The notes beneath the pieces are model-generated. The model ran no database searches and was not told where the DNA came from. It saw only the letters and a program-made list of their open reading frames with translations. Positions 6,704 to 13,106 of a stretch of 13,106 bases of DNA are shown piece after piece (position 1 is the first letter of the stretch; each line of letters starts with the position of its first letter). A program made the translations under genes and the position numbers. This stretch comes from Caldisericia bacterium (lineage in GTDB: Bacteria > Caldisericota > Caldisericia > B22-G15): contig JAGGSY010000032.1 of the NCBI GenBank assembly GCA_021158845.1, forward strand, positions 1 to 13,106. Reading direction: 5' to 3'.

Positions 6704-6804
6704 AAATCGAGGTATTCGGCGGATGCCCCCAGGGAGTGTGCCCTCCCTAAAGATCTTCCTCAAAACCATGGGGTAACCTGTGGGACAAAGGGAAGGTCAG
6801 GCAC
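6646..6804 (+). ncRNA. glmS ribozyme: glmS self-cleaving ribozyme/riboswitch (GlcN6P-responsive)
   Basis: This is a metabolite-dependent ribozyme that uses glucosamine-6-phosphate as cofactor and cuts its own mRNA 5' of GCGCC, here between A6645 and G6646. The elements match the known fold. P1 is CCCAGA (6654-6659) with UCUGGG (6664-6669). The general-base G corresponds to G6671 in the invariant UGACGAGG. P2 is GAGGAAG (6674-6680) with CUUCCUC (6755-6761), and its extension pairs GGGGG (6680-6684) with CCCCC (6726-6730). The core AUCGAG and UUCGGCGGAUG follow, and P2.2 pairs CGCC (6647-6650) with GGCG (6718-6721). P3 is AGGGAG (6731-6736) with CUCCCU (6743-6748). Pseudoknot P3.1 pairs GUGCC (6738-6742) with GGCAC (6800-6804). 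P4 is 6766-6772 with 6777-6783, capped by a GUAA GNRA tetraloop, followed by GGGACAAAGGGAAGGU. Unusual points are the overlap with glmM to 6703 and an extra hairpin at 6687-6701. Confidence 0.96.
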
Positions 6805-6811
6805 GAGGAGG
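6805..6811 (+). promoter_or_regulatory. glmS ribosome binding site directly after the ribozyme
   Basis: GAGGAGG begins on the base following pseudoknot strand GGCAC (6800-6804) and lies 6 nt from the glmS ATG at 6818. The ribozyme fold therefore abuts, but does not need to include, the ribosome binding site. This fits control by cleavage and decay rather than by sequestering the site. Confidence 0.8.
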
Positions 6812-6817
6812 AAATTT

Positions 6818-8641
6818 ATGTGTGGCATAGTTGGTTATATTGGAGATAGAGAGACTCTCCCCATAATCCTTGATAGTTTAAAAAGACTTGAATACAGAGG
6901 GTATGATTCTGCAGGAGTAGCCCTTCTTGGTGAAGACATCTATATAAAGAGAACCAAGGGAAGAATAAAAGACCTTGAGAAAAAGATTAACGGGACATAC
7001 ACAGATAAGAATTTTTATCTTGGTATAGGACATACAAGATGGGCAACACATGGAATTCCATCAGACTACAATGCACATCCTCATACTGACTGCAGTGGAG
7101 AGATTGTCGTTGTGCATAACGGAATAATAGAAAACTTTGATGAGATAAAGAAAGAACTTATAAATAAGGAACACAGGTTTACTTCTGAGACAGATACTGA
7201 AGTTGTTCCTCATCTTATAGAGGAATACTACAATGGAGATTTACTCTCTTCAGTTCTGGAAGCAGTAAGAAAACTTGAGGGTTCTTTCGCTCTTGCTATA
7301 TTTTCAAAGAAAGAGCCAGACAAAATAATTGCTGTGAGAAAGGATTCTCCACTGATAATAGGTATAGGCGAGGATGGAAATTTTCTTGCTTCTGATATCC
7401 CTGCGCTACTTCCATACACGAAAAAGGTCATAATCATGGAAGATGGGGAAGTGGCAGTTATTAAAAAAGATAAAGTAGATGTGTTTAACCTTGATGGAGA
7501 GAAACTTAACAAGAGCATACTTGAAGTTTCGTGGAATCTTGAACAATCAGAGAAGAAAGGTTATAAGCATTTTATGCTTAAAGAAATAATGGAGGAAGGA
7601 GAGGTTTTAAAGGAGGCAATAAGGGGAAGAATTAAAAATGGGAGAGTCTTTCTTCCAGAAATAAGAGATCCCCATTTCTTTAATGATATTAAAAACATCT
7701 TTCTTGTTGCCTGTGGAACTGCCTATCATGCAGGAATGATAGGAAAGTATTTTCTTGAGGATATTCTCCACATTCCTGTTAGATGTGAGGTTGCCTCTGA
7801 ATTCAGGTATGAAAACCCGAATGTTGGTAAAGATTCTCTGTTGATTCTTGTATCTCAGTCTGGAGAAACTGCTGATACCATTGCATCTTTAAGACTTGGC
7901 AAGAAAAAGGGAGCAAAGACTCTTGGAATTGTAAATGTTGTTGGTAGCACTGTGGCAAGGGAGTCTGATGAGGTTCTCTATATATATGCTGGACCAGAGA
8001 TAGCTGTTGCTTCAACAAAGGCGTATGTTGCTCAGATTCTTGTGCTTTTACTTCTCTCAATATATATAGGTAAACTTCACGGAGCTATAAGTTATGATTT
8101 TGAGGAAAGACTTGTTGAGGATATTTTAAGGATAGGTAATCTCGCTCAAGATGTTCTTAAAAAGGATGAAGAGGCAAAGAGGATAGCAGAGAAGTTGGTA
8201 AATTTAAGAAGTGTATTCTACATAGGAAGACTCCTTGATTACCCTACTGCTCTTGAGGGAGCGCTAAAGTTAAAAGAGATTTCCTATATTCATGCAGAGG
8301 GATATCCAGCAGGTGAATTAAAACATGGTCCCCTTGCTCTCATTGAAAAGAGTGTCCCAACCTTTGCTATAACAACGGATGAAAGGATTGTGGAGAAGAT
8401 GGTATCAAACATAAAGGAAGTTAAGGCAAGGGAAGGAAAGGTGTTTTCCATTTCCAGAGAAGACTTTGATGAGATAAAAGAGATTTCAGACGAAACAATT
8501 ACCATTCCTAAGGTTCACAGATATCTTGCACCGATCCTTTCAGTTATACCACTACAACTTATTGCCTATTTCACTGCAGATATGAGAGGATTAGATGTGG
8601 ATAAACCAAGAAATCTTGCTAAATCGGTAACTGTGGAGTAG
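6818..8641 (+). CDS. glmS: Glutamine:fructose-6-phosphate aminotransferase (isomerizing)
   Basis: GlmS makes glucosamine-6-phosphate from fructose-6-phosphate and glutamine, the entry step to UDP-GlcNAc. The 607 residues match the family (about 600-610). Cys2 of MCGIVGYIG is the N-terminal nucleophile of the class II glutaminase domain (1 to about 240), with RLEYRGYDSAG, GHTRWATHG, HNGIIENF and SETDTEVV. Two SIS isomerase domains follow. The first has ACGTAYHAG, VSQSGETADTIASL and EIAVASTKAYVAQ. The second has LKEISYIHAEGYPAGELKHGP. The protein ends with the conserved DKPRNLAKSVTVE tail. The ribozyme in front makes its mRNA unstable when product GlcN6P is abundant. The next gene starts 4 nt after its stop, so it probably shares the same message and control. 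Confidence 0.98.
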   Translation: MCGIVGYIGDRETLPIILDSLKRLEYRGYDSAGVALLGEDIYIKRTKGRIKDLEKKINGTYTDKNFYLGIGHTRWATHGIPSDYNAHPHTDCSGEIVVVHNGIIENFDEIKKELINKEHRFTSETDTEVVPHLIEEYYNGDLLSSVLEAVRKLEGSFALAIFSKKEPDKIIAVRKDSPLIIGIGEDGNFLASDIPALLPYTKKVIIMEDGEVAVIKKDKVDVFNLDGEKLNKSILEVSWNLEQSEKKGYKHFMLKEIMEEGEVLKEAIRGRIKNGRVFLPEIRDPHFFNDIKNIFLVACGTAYHAGMIGKYFLEDILHIPVRCEVASEFRYENPNVGKDSLLILVSQSGETADTIASLRLGKKKGAKTLGIVNVVGSTVARESDEVLYIYAGPEIAVASTKAYVAQILVLLLLSIYIGKLHGAISYDFEERLVEDILRIGNLAQDVLKKDEEAKRIAEKLVNLRSVFYIGRLLDYPTALEGALKLKEISYIHAEGYPAGELKHGPLALIEKSVPTFAITTDERIVEKMVSNIKEVKAREGKVFSISREDFDEIKEISDETITIPKVHRYLAPILSVIPLQLIAYFTADMRGLDVDKPRNLAKSVTVE

Positions 8642-8645
8642 AAAG

Positions 8646-9428
8646 ATGGAGATAGAGGCAGTTGTTCTTGGTGGACAGGATAAACTTGAAGACTGGGTTA
8701 AAGAAGAAGGAGTGCCTCACAAGGCACTCCTTGATATTGCTGGAAAAAGGATGATTGATTGGATAATAGATGCATTAAAGGATACGCCTCAGATAAAGAG
8801 GATTATACTTATTGGGAAATCTGAAATTTTTTCTGAGGATATTAGAAAAAGGGTGGATGTATTTTTGGAAGACAGTGGAAGTTTTATGAAAAATATTGAA
8901 AATGTTTATAAGATTGCAAAGTATGAGTATTCTGTCTTTGTGCCTATAGATGTCCCATTGATTACTTCCCAGATATACACAAAAACTTTTGAGTTTTGTG
9001 AGAATTTTGAAAAAGGGTGCTATCTATATGTTCTCGTTAATAAAAAGAGAGATGTGGAGAAGAAATTCCCAGGGACAAAGAGAACTTACTGGAAACTCAA
9101 AGGGGGGTATTACAAGATTGGAAATATTCTTCCCATAAGAAGAGAACTCTATCCCTCTGCCATAAATTTTGGGTATAAACTCCTTAAGGCAAGGAAATCT
9201 CCTATCAAAATGGCATCCCTGTTTCCAATATCTTTTATGATTAAAGCTCTATTTCATCTTGCAACATTGAAAGATTGTGAGGTTGTTGTGTGTGATATTA
9301 CAGAGCTTAGGGGAAGAGCTGTTCCAATACCTTTTCCTGAAATTGCTATTGATGTAGACAAGAAAGAGGACTTAATTTTTGTAAGAAAGATAATGGAGAA
9401 AATAAAAGATGAGGGAACTACCCCTTGA
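8646..9428 (+). CDS. MobA-like NTP-transferase (nucleotidyltransferase family), substrate unknown
   Basis: This is a GT-A/Rossmann nucleotidyltransferase of the MobA/GlmU-N superfamily. The N terminus AVVLGGQ plus PHKALLDIAGKRMIDWIIDAL (24-44) is the modified nucleotide-binding signature. Both the GxGTRM core and the usual spacing to the Lys are altered. VFVPIDVPLIT (98-107) supplies the metal-binding Asp102, and FPEIAIDVDKKEDL (230-243) is the C-terminal acidic motif. The middle block with KRTYWKLKGGYYKIGN and ARKSP resembles uncharacterised clostridial-type family members I recall as 'NTP transferase' proteins. The ATG follows the glmS stop by 4 nt with GGAG 7 nt upstream, and the end overlaps nadE by 20 bp. 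Its location after glmM-glmS suggests nucleotide-sugar work, but no substrate can be read from sequence. An 11-bp perfect hairpin lies in codons 21-29. Confidence 0.85.
   Translation: MEIEAVVLGGQDKLEDWVKEEGVPHKALLDIAGKRMIDWIIDALKDTPQIKRIILIGKSEIFSEDIRKRVDVFLEDSGSFMKNIENVYKIAKYEYSVFVPIDVPLITSQIYTKTFEFCENFEKGCYLYVLVNKKRDVEKKFPGTKRTYWKLKGGYYKIGNILPIRRELYPSAINFGYKLLKARKSPIKMASLFPISFMIKALFHLATLKDCEVVVCDITELRGRAVPIPFPEIAIDVDKKEDLIFVRKIMEKIKDEGTTP
8707..8732 (+). other. Perfect 11-bp inverted repeat (RNA hairpin) early in the nucleotidyltransferase gene
   Basis: AAGGAGTGCCT, loop CACA, AGGCACTCCTT is a perfect stem of 11 bp with a 4-nt loop, beginning 66 nt after the glmS stop codon. It is inside coding sequence (EEGVPHKALL), and no U-run follows, so it is not a standard terminator. 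It could slow ribosomes, protect the 3' end of glmS mRNA, or be processed. No function is shown. Confidence 0.6.
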
Positions 9429-10329
9429 GTTAATGTTTAATGAGGAAGCTGAAATAGAAAAAATAACCAGATTTATAAAAACTTATCTGGATAAATTTGG
9501 AAGGAGTGGAGTTATATTGGGGGTGAGTGGAGGGGTGGATTCTGGTGTTGTATTGAAGTTACTTTTAAAGGCAGTTCCAAAAGAAAAGATACTTGCATTA
9601 ATTTTGCCAGATAGAGATACTGAAAAGGAAAGTATTTCTCTTGCACTCTCTCTATTAGAGGAGAATGATGTATCATACAAAATTATAAATATCTCTCCGA
9701 TACTTTCAAAATTTGGAATTTATAGGGAACTACCCTATTGGTTGCTTCCCACAAGAAAGATGAGGGAGAATATTACGAGGAAGTTTTACAATGATTATAC
9801 AAAGAGATTTAAAAAATCTCCCTTCTTTCTTGGGTTAAAGGTTCCTGAAGAGTTATTAGAAGATAAGTGGTTTTTGAAAGGTATTGCATATCATAGAATA
9901 AAACATAGAATAAGGATGGTTACACTTTACTACTATGCAGAACTAAAAAACCTGCTTGTCGTGGGTACATGTAATAAAACTGAAAAACTCCTTGGATTCT
10001 TTGTTAAGTATGGAGATTCTGCAGTAGATTTAGATCCCATTGCCCATCTCTTTAAAACACAGGTCTTCAAACTTGCTGAAAGACTTGGTGTACCAGATGA
10101 AATAATTAATAGACCACCATCTCCAGATTTAATCCCTGGCATTACAGATGAATTTGCCATGGGTATGTCATACGAAGTGGTTGATAGGGTGCTTGTAAGA
10201 CTTACAAAAGGAGAGAATCCAGCAGAAATAGCAAAAATTGTGAATCTTGATGTGGAAAAGATTAAAATCCTTAAAGAGGCAATGGAAGATTCACTACATA
10301 TGAGATCTCTTCCACCCTCACTTGATTAG
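9409..10329 (+). CDS. nadE: NH3-dependent NAD(+) synthetase
   Basis: NadE amidates nicotinic acid adenine dinucleotide to NAD+ using ATP and ammonia. There is no nitrilase domain, so it is the ammonia-type enzyme, perhaps supplied by a separate glutaminase. The PP-loop ATP site is GVSGGVDSG (38-46). The second half shows GTCNKTEKLLGFFVKYGDSAVDLDPIAHLFKTQ (186-218) and RPPSPDLIPGITDEFAMGMSYE (235-256), the standard NaAD/ATP-binding blocks. At 306 residues it is longer than common bacterial NadE (about 245-275). The extra length lies mainly in a basic, helical insertion at about 105-160. The start at 9409 has GGAG 10 nt upstream and gives a 20-bp overlap with the preceding gene. ATG 9433 is an alternative but lacks a well-spaced ribosome site. 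Its stop codon overlaps the convergent DUF4330-like gene. Confidence 0.93.
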   Translation: MRELPLELMFNEEAEIEKITRFIKTYLDKFGRSGVILGVSGGVDSGVVLKLLLKAVPKEKILALILPDRDTEKESISLALSLLEENDVSYKIINISPILSKFGIYRELPYWLLPTRKMRENITRKFYNDYTKRFKKSPFFLGLKVPEELLEDKWFLKGIAYHRIKHRIRMVTLYYYAELKNLLVVGTCNKTEKLLGFFVKYGDSAVDLDPIAHLFKTQVFKLAERLGVPDEIINRPPSPDLIPGITDEFAMGMSYEVVDRVLVRLTKGENPAEIAKIVNLDVEKIKILKEAMEDSLHMRSLPPSLD

Positions 10330-10802
10330 CCCTTCCTTTCAATATCAATTACAACTCCTTCAATTGTCCAGTAATCTGACTCTAAAGTGAGTATTTTACC
10401 TATTTTAAAGTAATCCTTCCCATACTTCAGATTTCTTGACTTAAATGTGAATTTAACGGTGACATCTACAATAACAGGCTCTTCAGCAATAACCACTCTT
10501 CCATCTGAGGTTTCCACCAATTTTTTAGAGGGTTCAACCTTTGGCTCCTCTATTATGCTTCCAAAGCATCTTCCAGATTTGTCTACTATTCTGTCTCCCT
10601 TCTTTACTGCCTTTGCAATTTCTGGGGATATCTGTGTTAATTTCATAGTGATGATGTAGTTATTTAGAGTCACCTCTTTTTTCAAAAACATGGGTTTTAG
10701 AAAGTAAAGTCCAACAGCAAGAATAAGTATAAATACTAATATGTCAAAGATGTTGAATAATCCAAATAGTTTGAACTTTAAAAGTTTATTGTTTCTTTCC
10801 AT
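10326..10802 (-). CDS. DUF4330-like single-pass membrane protein
   Basis: This 158-residue protein has a short basic N terminus, one transmembrane segment (about 18-37, FNIFDILVFILILAVGLYFL) and an extracytoplasmic beta-rich domain. The pattern is FNIFDILV, then an ExTL..Y.I..KLTQI strand, then GDRIVDKSGRCFGSI, and finally YFKIGKILTLESDYWTIEG. I associate this with DUF4330, a family of unknown function. AGGAGG sits 6 nt before the ATG, inside the end of murA, giving a 25-bp overlap. It is the third gene of the wecB-murA unit, which suggests an envelope-polymer role, but no catalytic motif is visible. Its stop codon overlaps the nadE stop from the opposite strand. Confidence 0.78.
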   Translation of the reverse strand: MERNNKLLKFKLFGLFNIFDILVFILILAVGLYFLKPMFLKKEVTLNNYIITMKLTQISPEIAKAVKKGDRIVDKSGRCFGSIIEEPKVEPSKKLVETSDGRVVIAEEPVIVDVTVKFTFKSRNLKYGKDYFKIGKILTLESDYWTIEGVVIDIERKG

Positions 10803-12040
10803 ATCTTTCCTCCTAATTGTCTGATTTTTTCATGCAAATTGTAGTAACCTCTTTCAATGTGATATATCTTCTTTATTATAGTCTCTCCCTCTGCTCTTAA
10901 TCCTGCAAGGACAAGTGCTGCACCAGCTCTAAGATCAGTGGCAGTTACCTCTGTTCCTATTAGTTTCGTAACCCCTTCTACAAATGCAGTTCTCCCCTCC
11001 ACTCTTATCTTCGCACCCATCTTTCTCAATTCAGGAACAACCATAAACCTATTTTCAAATACAGTCTCTGTAATAAGACTGACTCCTTCAGCTATTGTTG
11101 CAAGAGCAAGCATTTGAGATTGTAGATCTGTGGGAAATCCAGGAAAAGGCATTGTTCTTATCTCAAACTTTTTAGGTCTCTTTTTAGCTATTACTCTTAA
11201 GATCTTTCCATTCTCTATTTTTATATTGACTCCAATTTCCCTCAACTTAAATACAAGGGGTATTATATGCTCAAATATGACCGGTTTTATAGTTATATCT
11301 CCTCCTGTAATGGCAGCTCCTATCATAAATGTTCCAATCTCAACTCTATCAGGAGATAGAGTAAAATCTGTGCCATGAAGTTTTTTTACTCCCTCCACTC
11401 TTATACATTTTGTACCTGCCCCTTCTATCTTTCCACCCATTGAGTTTAAGAAGTTTGCAAGTTCAACCACTTCTGGCTCCTGTGCGGCATTTTCAATAAC
11501 AGTTTCTCCCTTTGCAAAGACAGAGGCAAGCAGTATGTTTTCTGTGGCTCCAACAGATGGATAATCAAGATATATCTTTGCTCCTCTCATCTTCTTTGCC
11601 TCTCCCTCTATTAGAGTGCCAAGAGCTCTAACATCTGCTCCAAGTGCCTTAAATCCCTTTATATGAAGATCTATTGGTCTTGATCCTATATGGCATCCCC
11701 CAGGGAAAGGGAGTCTTACCTTTCCAATACGGGAAAGAAGGGAACCTACGAGGGTTATACTTCCTCTTATTCTGCTTGCCTTTTCATCAGTGATTTCCCA
11801 GTTTAAATTTCCAGCCTCTATACTTACTGTCCCATCCTTTAGATGTTTTGCTTTTACACCTATCCCTCTTATCACCTCAATGAGGGTTCCCACATCAAGT
11901 AGTCTTGGAACATTTCTTATATAGACAGGTTCATCAGTGAGAAGACTTGCTGAGATAAGAGGAAGTGCTCCATTTTTTGACCCCTGTGCTATCACCTCAC
12001 CTTTAAGTCTGTTTCCACCTTCTATTCTATATATTTCCAT
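10778..12040 (-). CDS. murA: UDP-N-acetylglucosamine 1-carboxyvinyltransferase
   Basis: MurA transfers enolpyruvate from PEP to UDP-GlcNAc, the first committed step of peptidoglycan synthesis in the cytosol. The 420 residues match the family. Lys22-Asn23 (QGSKNGALPL) bind UDP-GlcNAc. The active-site loop GGCHIGSRPIDLH carries Cys116, the residue attacked by fosfomycin in sensitive enzymes. PGFPTDLQSQ holds the Asp equivalent to the general base. ATDLRAGAALVLAGL and HIERGYYNLHEKIRQLG close the protein. AAAGGAG lies 7 nt before the ATG at 12040, which overlaps the 3' end of wecB by 14 bp. The 3' end overlaps the DUF4330-like gene by 25 bp. Nothing suggests a second-copy (MurZ-type) divergence, but the rest of the genome cannot be judged here. 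Confidence 0.97.
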   Translation of the reverse strand: MEIYRIEGGNRLKGEVIAQGSKNGALPLISASLLTDEPVYIRNVPRLLDVGTLIEVIRGIGVKAKHLKDGTVSIEAGNLNWEITDEKASRIRGSITLVGSLLSRIGKVRLPFPGGCHIGSRPIDLHIKGFKALGADVRALGTLIEGEAKKMRGAKIYLDYPSVGATENILLASVFAKGETVIENAAQEPEVVELANFLNSMGGKIEGAGTKCIRVEGVKKLHGTDFTLSPDRVEIGTFMIGAAITGGDITIKPVIFEHIIPLVFKLREIGVNIKIENGKILRVIAKKRPKKFEIRTMPFPGFPTDLQSQMLALATIAEGVSLITETVFENRFMVVPELRKMGAKIRVEGRTAFVEGVTKLIGTEVTATDLRAGAALVLAGLRAEGETIIKKIYHIERGYYNLHEKIRQLGGKIWKETINF

Positions 12041-13106
12041 ATAGATACTCCTTTATTATCTTTAATATTCTTTCAGATGCCTTGCCATCGCCAAAGGGAT
12101 TGTTTTTAACCTTGGGTTTCCATCCATCTTTTATAATTCTTGTAGCTTCATCAACGATCCTTTCTCTTTTAGTTCCCACAAGAAAAACAAATCCACTTTC
12201 AATTGCTTCGGGTCTTTCTGTTTCATTCCTTAAAAGAAGCATAGGTTTTCCAAGGGTGGGTATCTCTTCCTGTATTCCGCCAGAATCTGACAAGATAAGG
12301 AAACTTCTTTTAATTAGATGTATGAAGTCTACATAATTTAGAGGTTCTACAATTTTTACATTACTTAAATTAGAAATTATGGGAACAATTTTTTCTCTGA
12401 CTACAGGATTCTTATGCAATGGGAAAACAAAGTATACCTCTTCTGGGAATTTAAGTGCTATCTCTTTTATAGAGAGTGCTATATTTTTAAGTCCCTCATC
12501 CCAACTCTCTCTCCTATGGGCAGTAACAACTATCAACTTTCTATCTTCAGGGATTTTGAAGGGAAGAGGCTTATCTATTTTAAGAATTTCCATTACAGCA
12601 TCAACAATGGTATTTCCTGTGACAAATATATTTTTCTCGTCCACTCCTTCTCTTAATAGATTCTCTTTGGCTGTTTCTGTTGGAGCGAAGTGCAGAGTTG
12701 CAAGCTTACCAACAAGGGTTCTATTCATCTCTTCGGGAAATGGGAAGTATCTGTTATGTGTTCTTAAACCTGCCTCCACATGGGCAATGGGAATTTTATG
12801 ATAGAAGGAGACAAGGGAAGATACAAAAGTTGTTGTTGTATCTCCTTGAACCACAACAATGTCAAACTTCTCTTTTATTAAAATTTTATCCAATCTCTCA
12901 AGTATTCTCTCTGTTATATCCGATAGTGTCTGCCTTTCCTTCATGATATTTAGTGAATAATCTGGAGATATTTGAAAAATTGGAAATAGATCTTCAGCCA
13001 TTTCTCTATGCTGTCCTGTAAAGATTATTTTTAATTCAATATCCTCCTCTTTCATAATTTTTATTAGAGGAAAGAGCTTTATAACCTCTGGTCTTGTTCC
13101 AAATAC
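12027..13106 (-). CDS. wecB: Non-hydrolysing UDP-N-acetylglucosamine 2-epimerase, 5' end cut by window
   Basis: This enzyme interconverts UDP-GlcNAc and UDP-ManNAc, feeding ManNAc-containing wall or surface polymers. The frame is open to the window edge and reads VFGTRPEVIKLFPLIK just before the ATG at 13055. That ATG is therefore internal, and only about 4-6 N-terminal residues are missing. Family blocks in order are TGQHREM, VQGDTTT, HVEAGLRT, FPFPEEMNRT, VTAHRRES, PLHKNPVVREK, LSDSGGIQEEIPTLGKPMLLLRNETERPE and a late GDGKASERI. These include the His, Glu and Asp residues typical of catalysis and UDP binding. The homologous name mnaA is used in Firmicutes. The stop overlaps the murA start by 14 bp, so two UDP-GlcNAc-consuming enzymes are translated together. 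The promoter is outside the window. Confidence 0.95.
   Translation of the reverse strand, partial: VFGTRPEVIKLFPLIKIMKEEDIELKIIFTGQHREMAEDLFPIFQISPDYSLNIMKERQTLSDITERILERLDKILIKEKFDIVVVQGDTTTTFVSSLVSFYHKIPIAHVEAGLRTHNRYFPFPEEMNRTLVGKLATLHFAPTETAKENLLREGVDEKNIFVTGNTIVDAVMEILKIDKPLPFKIPEDRKLIVVTAHRRESWDEGLKNIALSIKEIALKFPEEVYFVFPLHKNPVVREKIVPIISNLSNVKIVEPLNYVDFIHLIKRSFLILSDSGGIQEEIPTLGKPMLLLRNETERPEAIESGFVFLVGTKRERIVDEATRIIKDGWKPKVKNNPFGDGKASERILKIIKEYLYGNI

Noticed and set aside
8707..8740. Rho-independent terminator after glmS
   Set aside because: The stem is strong, but the following bases are TTGATATTGC, not a T-run, and it sits inside a well-supported gene.
9433..9435. Alternative nadE start codon ATG
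   Set aside because: No ribosome binding site at proper spacing; ATG 9409 has GGAG 10 nt upstream and overlap-type coupling like its neighbours.
12379..12946. Plus-strand open frames opposite wecB, and similar antisense frames across the window
   Set aside because: They lie opposite clearly recognised genes, show no family motifs and have no credible ribosome sites; they are shadows of purine-rich coding.
13053..13055. ATG at 13055 (minus strand) as the start of wecB
   Set aside because: The frame continues to the window edge and encodes the conserved GTRPE motif; the true start is beyond base 13106.

Overview
The window looks like chromosomal DNA from a low-GC, probably thermophilic bacterium. 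The text is AT-rich, coding strands are purine-rich, and Arg and Ile are mostly read from AGA/AGG and ATA. The cell makes peptidoglycan and lipoproteins (murA, glmM/glmS, lspA). I cannot name the phylum. A glmS ribozyme and the lspA-rluD pair are commonest in Firmicutes-type bacteria, but that is only a hint. Genes are packed almost end to end. The largest gap is about 100 bp, and I see no insertion sequence, phage gene, CRISPR array, tRNA or rRNA.

Layout. (1) 1-1525 (+): CTP synthase pyrG, missing its first ~13-15 codons at the window edge. (2) 1496-2826 (-): lspA (signal peptidase II) followed by an RluD-type pseudouridine synthase, whose end overlaps the end of pyrG tail to tail. (3) 2895-5235 (+): a TetR regulator and an ABC-2 drug-type exporter (ATPase and permease), translationally overlapped. 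A consensus promoter and a perfect 15-bp palindrome sit on the regulator's start codon. (4) 5221-10329 (+): a promoter, a 27-codon ORF resembling the start of an OsmC protein, glmM, a glmS self-cleaving ribozyme, glmS, a MobA-like nucleotidyltransferase and NAD synthetase nadE. (5) 10326-13106 (-): wecB (cut by the window end), murA and a DUF4330-like membrane protein, with overlapping reading frames.

The common theme of the right two thirds is amino-sugar metabolism. GlmS makes glucosamine-6-phosphate, GlmM turns it into glucosamine-1-phosphate, and MurA and WecB spend UDP-GlcNAc on peptidoglycan and ManNAc-type sugars. glmU is not in the window.

The standout observation is that the glmS ribozyme does not sit in a spacer. 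Its cleavage site (A6645|G6646) and about a third of its core lie inside the glmM reading frame. The last 18 GlmM codons are therefore ribozyme sequence, and self-cleavage would leave the glmM message without a stop codon. One GlcN6P-sensing event could thus act on both the enzyme that makes GlcN6P and the enzyme that uses it. glmM also has no Shine-Dalgarno of its own and appears to start by coupling to the 27-codon ORF.
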